A DNA stretch of 64,000 nucleotides from Brachionus rotundiformis (lineage: Eukaryota > Rotifera > Eurotatoria > Ploima > Brachionidae): positions 3,759,550 to 3,823,549 of the forward strand of contig JAESIW010000200.1 of the NCBI GenBank assembly GCA_016802295.1. The letters run 5' to 3'. Under the pieces are notes generated by a model. It did no database searches. It saw only the letters and a program-made list of their open reading frames with translations, and was not told the DNA's origin. The position numbers and the translations under genes are program-made. Shown in pieces: positions 56,659-64,000 of this stretch (positions are counted from its first letter, which is position 1; every line of letters starts with the position of its first letter).

Positions 56659-58349
56659 TTAGTTGTCATTATTTCTGGCAGCCTTGGCTTTGGGTTCCAA
56701 CTCGAGTTTTCTGTAAATACTCTGCACATAAGTGAACACACACTTCCAGTCCGGTTTATTACCCATCATTAGCATGTCTTCTACATCCAAAAGAGGCGAA
56801 ATGTCACATTTATCTCTTTTTAAAAATTAACTAATTAATATAAATATTTTTCAATAGAATTTATTTTTACTCTGCGACTTTAAAAGCCAGATTAAAATTT
56901 CCTTTTCTATTTTTCGGATTGAGCTTGCTGAAATCAAAAGTCTCAGGCACAGCGCTGTGAATTAATGCACAAAAGGCCATTCCGTCAGCCCAACTGGACG
57001 AAAAATTTTGAATATTAACATTCTAAAAATAATATTTTTTCCTAATTAAATTAATATTTAATAAAAAGTATTTATACAGGGTATCCTTCTGTTCTTTGCT
57101 GACACCACTTTAAAAGATTGTCTTTTATGGCTTGAGGGCTGTTGGGATTAGCAGATGGTGCTTGGGCCATTGATCCTCTAATTTGAAAAATGCTAAATGT
57201 GTACTAATATTGGCAAAAGATTACTTTCCAGTTCCGCCAACTTCTTTATCTTTATTTTGAAAGAGAGCAAAGGCCGATGCTGATGAATTTTTAGCTTGAG
57301 CGGAATTCATGTTTTTATTCTGAATTTCTTCAAAAAAAAAGAATGATTAAATCTATTCACTCGCACACAAACTAATTGAGTTATTTTCTTATGAAGGCTC
57401 TTCATATAAAATTTAATTTTTTCTATTAAGCTTGCTAAGAAACACAAACTAATTGAAGAGAATTTATTATATCTTTTTTTCGTAGTTTTTCTTTATGCAT
57501 AAAATGTTCAAAAAGGAATTATTAGATAATCGAAATTTATTTATCTTTTTAGTAGAAAAAAAATAAAAGTAAATTTATTCATGGTATAAAATAAAAGTTA
57601 GTAAAATATTTGATTCAAAATTGCAATCAATTAAGGTTAATGATTTGAAAAAGTTTGAAAACAAATCTGTTATAGATAAATCTTACTCGAACTAGATACA
57701 CCGGTTAATGGATTAGCTTTGCTGCTGTTTTTAGGATCCTTGTTAAAATAAAATCAATCACAAACACCTTGATTATTAAATTCATATTTTTTTACATCAT
57801 TATTTTTTCCTATTGTCATTTGATTAAAATTTTCCAAATTTCTAACAAATTAGAATATTAAAAAATTTTTTTAGAAAATATTATATTCTTCTAGGTTACT
57901 TTTTTTTTTCATCTTCAGCTGCCTGATATTTTTCTTTGATATACTCTTGCCGCTTTTTGCCTGCATCGTTCTCAATACGATCAGCAGTGGAAGTCTTGGC
58001 AAGCTCATCTAATCGCTGCACCTCTTGTCTCTTCTCGTTTTCTTTTCTCTGTTTTCTCTCTTCGATTTCTTGCTGCATTCTTTTCTCTCGCTCTTCCATT
58101 TCCTTGGCACGTTGCTCTAAACCATAAGATAAAAAAATTTCAAAAGTCAAGTTTAAATTTTTACTCGATTTTAGCTCTTTTATCTCCAGGAGCCTTTTTC
58201 TGATCACTCTGCGCTCATCCAACTCAGTAGCCTCATTAAGCTTTTTAAAAAATTTAAATCAAATATCATAACATGTGAGTTTGTTTGTATACCATTTTGT
58301 TTAGCTGGGCCTCATCCTCTATTTGTTCAATGTTGCTTGTATCGACCAT
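56659..58349 (-). CDS. SMTN: Smoothelin-like calponin-homology protein
   Basis: Eight exons (58293-58349, 58165-58240, 57900-58116, 57687-57724, 57225-57327, 57078-57177, 56871-57022, 56659-56815) agree in phase from ATG to stop and give 299 residues. The N-terminus (IEDEAQLNKM, LNEATELDERRVIRKRLLEI, then QRAKEMEEREKRMQQEIEER) is the smoothelin N-terminal helix followed by a charged coiled coil. The C-terminal third is a smoothelin-type CH domain: DNLLKWCQQRTEGYPNVNIQ, NFSSSWADGMAFCALIHSAV, DVEDMLMMGNKPDWKCVFTY, VQSIYRKLE. Smoothelins bind actin in contractile cells, so a muscle role is expected. It is shorter than vertebrate SMTN and closer in size to SMTNL proteins. The small fourth exon's acceptor is the least certain; an in-frame TAA at 57896 is removed by splicing. 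Confidence 0.9.
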
Positions 58350-60967
58350 TTTAATCTTCTACGAAATTAATATTTCCCAATATGGGGTGAATTAGATTAA
58401 AATATAAATGCTATCCAGACTAGATCTATTGAATTAAACTTAGCCTTTGTTTTATAAAACTTAATATCAGAAGAATTATTTATTATACTTTTTTTTTCTT
58501 GATAGTTCGAATAATTCAAGCTATAACAACAGAATAGAGAATAAATAATTTAAAATAAAGAGATTAGATTGAGCTATTTGATTGATTTATTTTAAAAGCC
58601 TATTAAATAATAATAAATTTAGAATTTTTCATTTATTTTTACAAGTCACCGATATAAAGAATGTGGAAAATTAAATTTTTAATTTTTTTAAAATTAATTT
58701 TAATATTTATATTTGTTTAAGTTGGAGTTAAAAAATAAAAAAATCAAAATTTTGAAAAGATACATTCAGCTGATTACGTCAATTAGATGATTAATGTTTG
58801 CTGCCAATCTATAAACATGAACTATTTCACTGGTATTAGAATAAGCTTGGAATAAAATTTAAAGATAAGCCTATCTTGGTTTTAATTATTAAAAATTATA
58901 TCCAACTTGAGAATAATTTGTACTGATCTTAGAATATCAAAGTCAATAAAAACTTTTGCTTGTGAAAACAATTCATAATATAAGAATAAAAATTAATCAA
59001 ACAATCGCTTAAAGTTCATAAATTGAACAAAAAAAATATTAATTCAACTCATCCAGTTTATAAATTATGAATTTTTCTTAAAAGATAGAGTAATTTTAAC
59101 AAATCATTTAAAATTTTGATTACTTAAGTCGAACACTAGGTAAAGCATTGGTTTTATAATTTTTTTAAACTTTTAGTTGTTGATCAAATATAGTCATTTT
59201 GTGTATAAAATCAAAATTTTATCATGAATCTTGGCTTAAATTTGTTTCCATATATTTTAAGATTTAATAAAAAATTTCAAGCTAATTAAAATCAAAATTT
59301 TACAAGCTAATTTTATCGAAATTAAATATTATCTATAAACATATTTGCAAATCATCAAAAATTAATTAGTTTTTGGAAATTGGAATACCACAGTTAAATT
59401 GGTAAACTTAAACTTAAACATGAGCAAAATCCAAATCAGACTAAATAAACATAGAACATATTTTGAAACAAATTTTAGCTAATTAATTTTTGTTGAAATT
59501 ATGATCATTTGAATGATTTATTGTTTTAGTCTAAAGAATCGTTTTGAATAATGAGTAGCAAAATTAGTTTGAATTAAACCTATTTCTCAAGGAATTGTTT
59601 TTGAAATTATAATTTATTTTAATTATTTGATGATTAATAAAAATTAATTCCAATTTTACTGGGTTTTAAAATGATCTCTACAACAGATCAGATAAGATTT
59701 AATAATTTATCAACCTTTAAATTTATTTCTCTTAATATCATAATTATTGACTGTAACATTATATCAGGATGACAATTAAATATGTCAATAACTATACCAT
59801 TTTTGGTCTCTGAATAAAATGCTTGATACCAAGTTCTGGCTTTTTTAGGATTCTTATTTAATTTATCTACAATTTTTGTATCTGAGCATTGAAAATTTCA
59901 AAATTTCTTGAACAAAAAAATTTTAATTGTATTTAAAACATACGAACAAATTCGAATGTAAAAATTGGTAATGGTCAAAGTCTTTTGGTGAAGGCATATT
60001 GTGAAAAAATTATCTTTTTCATTCTTGTATATAGTAATTTCTCTTGTGTGAGTTAAAATTCAGCAAAGTATATGCGAAAGATAAAATAATTGTCAGAAAA
60101 AAACCTGGCGATTGACCAAATGACTATTCATCAAAATTTTTTACAATATTTGATTTTAATTAATTAAACAGTGTTATTATATTCAGATAACTTCAATTTA
60201 TTTTTTAACCATTGGGTCTTAGTTACGTTTAAAAATCAATTAACACCGTAAACCATTGCAAATAAGTGTCCCCAAAATCGTGGTTTTATTGAAGAATTTT
60301 AGCCTTTAGATGATAGAAAATTTTCCTCAAATTAAATATTTTTTAAAGATCTAACGGCGTTTAGAAAAAGCAATATAGATAGAACTAAGCCACTTTTGGT
60401 TAGCTAATCAAATTTAATAATTTTTTTTATTATATTTATAAATAACTAAAATTAAGTATTTTTTCAAATATTATTTATTTGTCACAATAAATTACTGAAG
60501 TTTTTTCAAATTCTTTCATCATGATTAATTCTAGTAAATTTGATAAATGAGTAAAGAATTCAGTAAAGATTGGTCTTTTTATTCACGCCATTTGAGTTTA
60601 TTTTTTACCATTTTGTCTTTCGTTTCGTAAAACTTAATGATCAAAAGCAAACTCTGTAATTACAACAAGGTGCATTCTTAGTTGCATTATTAAGAACATT
60701 TTGGTAAAACTCTGCAAATTTAGCATTATTAGATAATGCAAAATATTGCATTTACCTTAGGAAAAAAAAGTTGTTACCTTTATGACAGTTAATTTTAGTT
60801 CTATTTTTTTATTTTGAACCAACTTTCACTAAACTAATATATTAAAAGATTAAGTAAAAAAAATATTTCCAAAGCCATAAATAATAGGAAATTGTTAATA
60901 GTGTGAATACAGAAATTAAGAATATATTAAAATATTATCTTATCGAATATACGCGAACATTAAAGAT
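58350..60967. other. Gene-free AT-rich interval
   Basis: About 2.6 kb with no gene supported. A MITE copy lies at 60243-60412. The region nearest 58350 should hold the smoothelin promoter. Confidence 0.45.
60243..60412 (-). mobile_element. MITE family 1, copy 3 (reverse orientation)
   Basis: Starts ACACCGTAAACCATTGCAAA, the terminal repeat of the family. It continues as the reverse complement of the copy at 3597-3760 (AGCAATATAGATAGAACTAAGC, read as two shorter blocks AGCAATATAGATAG and AACTAAGCCACTTTTGG). It is non-coding and lacks the second terminus. Confidence 0.62.
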
Positions 60968-61058
60968 AGTTCGAGTTTAATTCGAGAAACTGCTCAGCAA
61001 ATCTATTTCATTCATCTTTTCTTTCTGGAAATTACTAGAAAACTTAAATTTATATAAA
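60968..61058 (+). promoter_or_regulatory. Heat-shock promoter: HSE-like motifs and TATA box
   Basis: Two perfect TTCnnGAA cores occur upstream of the sHSP gene: TTCGAGAA at 60981-60988 and TTCTGGAA at 61023-61030. Further GAA/TTC units are nearby (GTTCGAG at 60969, TAGAA at 61036). TATATAAA lies at 61051-61058, about 80 bases before the start codon. This spacing and motif set is what HSF-driven promoters show. Confidence 0.7.
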
Positions 61059-61137
61059 TAATACTTGAAAAAAAAATTTTTTTTAATAATATTTAAAAAG
61101 TAATTGATAAAAAATAATTCAAAACAAAAGAACAAAA

Positions 61138-61947
61138 ATGTCCTTAATTCCACATATGTTTCCAAGATCAATGTTTGACATGGATCTTTGGTCGCGACCA
61201 CAAAGTCTCGGCTTTGGTCCATCCACACTCGACTTGTTCGATCCATTCGACGAGTTGGACCACATGATGGGCCGTAATCTGATGTGGCTCAATAGACCTA
61301 CTCTGTTTGATGAACTATCAGAGCCCAAAGTACCACAAAAGTACAGAATCAAAGTTGATTGTAGAGGCTACTCGGCCGATTCATTGAAGGTAAAAGTGTC
61401 GGACGACAAGCAAAAATTGATTGTTAGTGGCAAAGAGGGTGAAAATAAAACAGACGATGAAGACTATCACATAAGAGAATTTAAAAAAAGCTTTAAAATA
61501 CCACCAAATGCTGAAGTTGACAAAATGGTTAGCTTTTTGGCTTCCAATGGACAGCTAGTAGTTGAATTGCCGCTTAAAGTTGACAAAGGTGGCAAAAATA
61601 AGGAAGATTACTTCCCGCGAGTTGTTGACAGTCAAGATGGAACAAAGAGAGTAGAAATGAACTTTTCTTTACCAAATCACATAGATCCATCAAAAGTAAA
61701 AGTAACTTGCAAAGATCGAGACGTGGTCATTCAGGCAGAAGATAAACAAGAAACATCAGATGGCATTTCCCAAGTCAGCTACTACAGACGCACAACTCTA
61801 CCAGCCAATACAAACTTCAACTCTTTGAAATGCCAATTGGACAAAAACATTCTTGCATTGAAAGCTGATTTGAATTTTGACTTGAACAGTTCGGACCGTC
61901 AAATTCCCATTGAAAACACAAATGATCAAAAATCAGTCAAAAATTAA
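61138..61947 (+). CDS. Small heat-shock protein with two alpha-crystallin domains
   Basis: Intronless frame of 269 residues. The N-terminus (MFDMDLWSRPQ, FDPFDELDHMMGRN) is the Phe/Pro/Met-rich arm of sHSPs. A first alpha-crystallin domain spans about 68-150 (YRIKVDCRGYSADSLKVKVS, HIREFKKSFKIPPNAEVDKM, ASNGQLVVELPL). A second, more diverged one spans about 165-250 (VEMNFSLPNHIDPSKVKVTC, YYRRTTLPANTNFNSLKCQL, KNILALKADLNF). Most animal sHSPs are about 150-220 residues with one such domain. The protein should be an ATP-independent holdase. HSE motifs upstream support heat or stress induction, and lack of introns is common among rapidly induced heat-shock genes. Confidence 0.93.
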   Translation: MSLIPHMFPRSMFDMDLWSRPQSLGFGPSTLDLFDPFDELDHMMGRNLMWLNRPTLFDELSEPKVPQKYRIKVDCRGYSADSLKVKVSDDKQKLIVSGKEGENKTDDEDYHIREFKKSFKIPPNAEVDKMVSFLASNGQLVVELPLKVDKGGKNKEDYFPRVVDSQDGTKRVEMNFSLPNHIDPSKVKVTCKDRDVVIQAEDKQETSDGISQVSYYRRTTLPANTNFNSLKCQLDKNILALKADLNFDLNSSDRQIPIENTNDQKSVKN

Positions 61948-62094
61948 TTAATTAATTAATGATATATTTTAGTTTTTTCATTTAGGACTTATTTTATTTA
62001 TTTTTTTTAAATAAACTCTAAATTTATCTTCAGTCTTTTTCTAAACTAGTCTGCTTTGAAAGTTTTATTAAAAAAATTAAATCAAGAGACCACA
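61948..62094 (+). other. sHSP 3' flank
   Basis: AT-rich flank with AATAAA at 62009-62014, a likely poly(A) signal for the sHSP transcript. Confidence 0.4.
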
Positions 62095-62580
62095 ATTGAA
62101 TATTTTGATTAAAAAGAAGAAAAATATTCTTTTTCATTTTTTTGTTCGACCTTATCTAGAATATGGAGTACAAGTTTGGAACCCGTACTTAAAAAAAGAC
62201 ATTAAGGTCTTTTTTTAAGAATCAGTCCAGAGAAGAGCTACTAAATTAATTCCACGGCTTAAAAAAGCTTAGCTATTCAGAAAGATTAGCTTCATTGAAT
62301 GTAACCTAGAGACCAGAAGATTAAGCGGGGATCTGATCGAGATTTTTAAAATTATAAGGGTACGACCAGATTAACTGACATGTATCGCTAGTCTTCAAGA
62401 AGAATCCAGAAAATACGTTTCGTCCAACCCCTAGGCGTCATGGTTTTACGTTAGAAAGACAATTAGTAAAGAACTGTGAGCAAAGATTTAATTTTTCAGC
62501 AACAGAGTGGTCACTGTTTGGAATCGACTTCACAGAATTGTTATTAACTCAGATACAGTAAATGATTCGGTTAACTAAAA
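62095..62580 (+). mobile_element. LINE 3' remnant, heavily frameshifted
   Basis: Pieces in different frames follow the order seen in the LINE at 23326-24240: an RPYLEYG-like start, VWNPYLKKDI, ESVQRRATKLIPRL, ERLASLN, LETRRLSGDLIEIFKII and a terminal RFNFSATEWSLFGID/NRLH-like segment. Many frameshifts and stops are present, so it is long dead. Confidence 0.72.
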
Positions 62581-64000
62581 ATTTTGTTTATAAACTTTGA
62601 CTTCGGTGTCAGTAAGAAAAAATATTTCATTTGAATGGTTTATTTAAAAGAATTCTTCAATATAAAATTTGAAAAAAATCGTTTTAATTAATAAATTTAA
62701 AGATACAAAGAAAAATTTAAATTTCAATAATTAACAATGGTAAATTAATGTAAAATGACTTAATTTCGTAAATAGACATTAGCTTTTCTAAATTTTTAAT
62801 TCATTTAGTTTCTTTATTTTATTAAATTATTTTTTAATTTAATGGTAAATATTCAACAGGTAATTTTTATAACCACAAAAAACAAGGTTTATATTTAAAT
62901 AATCTTGATAATCATCTTGAATAAATATTTTTGCTTAAACTATCACAATAATAATCATTGTCGTTTAAATTACTCTAAACAATTATTATTATATTATACT
63001 TGAATTATTTGGCTCAAATTCCTCTATTATAATAGATAAGAAAAAATATTTTTTGTAAACAACCTTTTAAAATTGAACTTAGATGATAATTTTTAAATAT
63101 ACTAATAGATAATATACCAAAACCATTATGTTTGTTCTAATTTACTAAAAAAATACAACTAGACTTGTCCATTTCAAGTCCGGTAGTAACAAAAATCAAC
63201 AGAAAAATTGTCTTATCGTCAATATTCAAATTTTTTGATTTATTATCATCTAGTTAATTTGACTTTCATTTTTTGGTGTTAGCTTTAATTAATTTATTAA
63301 AAGATAGGTTATATGTGAATAAATAAAAATTTATTAAATGGAAAATTTTAAAATATATTTAATAGATATTTTATAATTTTAAAATGATTATCTTGAGTAA
63401 AATATCAAGCATGGATGAAATAAAACTCGAATTATCAAACTATTTAGAATAATAGAAACATAAAAATTAAAACCTTTTGGATAATTTAACGCGCTGAAAC
63501 GCTAAATTACTATTTATTAAGTCGGTTAAATCTTGCCAAACTTAAAGAAAAAAACGAGCTTGTAAATTACCTAGTAATTAGAAAAGACTGTTCAAATAAG
63601 ATTTTCCTAATAAAAAAAAAAGAAAGCTTGCGTAATTTCCCATTTAAGAATAAATATTACCTTTGGACAACAAAAGAAATTTAAATGAAAAAAAAAGTGA
63701 ACAAGAAGAGAAAGAGATAGCAAATCCTCGACGATTTCCTAGTCTTTTTGTCGAGGGATTAATTTAAAATATATTTTTTTAAAAAAATTTTAATGCTCAA
63801 CCACATTTGAGGCAAATTTTGAAAAAAAAATTATAAACTTAATTGTTTATAAAATTAATTAGTTTAGTTAAAAAGCTTTGTAAGAGTCAAAAAAAGTTAT
63901 TGTTTTTCTATAAGGAAGTGGTTTTGGATACAAAGATAATTACTTGTTTGCTGAGTTTAATTCAAAGTAAACAGGAAACTAGTAATAGTTACACAAAAAC
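62581..64000. other. Gene-free AT-rich right edge
   Basis: No supported gene, repeat or RNA. A possible hairpin CCTCGACGATTTCC..GTCGAGG lies at about 63726-63756 (CCTCGAC against GTCGAGG). Confidence 0.4.

Noticed and set aside
57896..57900. In-frame stop ending the smoothelin coiled-coil ORF
   Set aside because: A GTAACC donor just before it and consistent phases of the following exons lead into the smoothelin CH domain.
1..64000. tRNA, rRNA or CRISPR features
   Set aside because: No tRNA with a plausible T-loop and cloverleaf, no rRNA segment and no regularly spaced repeats were found on either strand by eye.

Overview
This is nuclear DNA from a small animal. The background is very AT-rich. 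Introns are tiny: many are 36-90 bases, and most of them only become visible when neighbouring reading frames are joined at GT..AG sites with consistent phase. Gene content is purely metazoan: CBP/p300, a Hox gene with a YPWM motif, smoothelin, RNF121, IGHMBP2, HUS1, CCT8, FKBP4-type immunophilin, topoisomerase II and a small heat-shock protein. Decayed LINEs and short inverted-repeat transposons fill the gaps. My best guess is a monogonont rotifer (Brachionus-like), inferred from base composition, intron size and the solitary central-class Hox gene; it is not proven by the sequence.

Layout. 0-3.5 kb: the 3' end of a possible FHIP-family gene, an RWDD2 homologue, a 71-residue membrane microprotein just downstream of it, and a secreted tyrosine-rich protein. 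3.5-7.4 kb: repeats, ending in a GC-rich island upstream of CBP. 7.4-13.3 kb: a complete, intronless and conspicuously GC-rich CBP/p300 gene. 13.9-25.2 kb: LINE debris, IGHMBP2 and HUS1 in tandem on the minus strand (83 bases apart), a small membrane-protein gene, and a piggyBac-type MITE. 25.6-32 kb: a Gly/Ala/Ser-rich protein of unknown function, CCT8 (8 exons), a secreted multi-EGF protein (8 exons, every intron in phase 1) and RNF121 (6 exons, minus). 32-41 kb: a repeat field whose centre holds a 321-residue intronless protein with a CBP-type TAZ2 domain followed by a KIX domain and no acetyltransferase; a second tyrosine-rich secreted protein follows. 41-53 kb: FKBP4/5-like gene, TOP2, an unresolved small gene and a Hox5/Scr-like gene. 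53-64 kb: a GC-rich structured island, smoothelin (8 exons, minus), a tandem-alpha-crystallin sHSP with heat-shock elements, and more LINE debris.

The genes do not form one pathway, but there are notable pairings. HUS1 (9-1-1 checkpoint clamp) abuts IGHMBP2 (helicase) and RWDD2 abuts the microprotein; both spacers end in AG at or next to the downstream ATG, as expected for operons resolved by trans-splicing. The window also carries a full CBP and, 23 kb away, a stand-alone reverse-order TAZ2-KIX protein that keeps all twelve TAZ2 zinc ligands. That protein is the most novel object here: it looks like a natural adaptor or competitor that could bind CBP's partners without acetylating anything.
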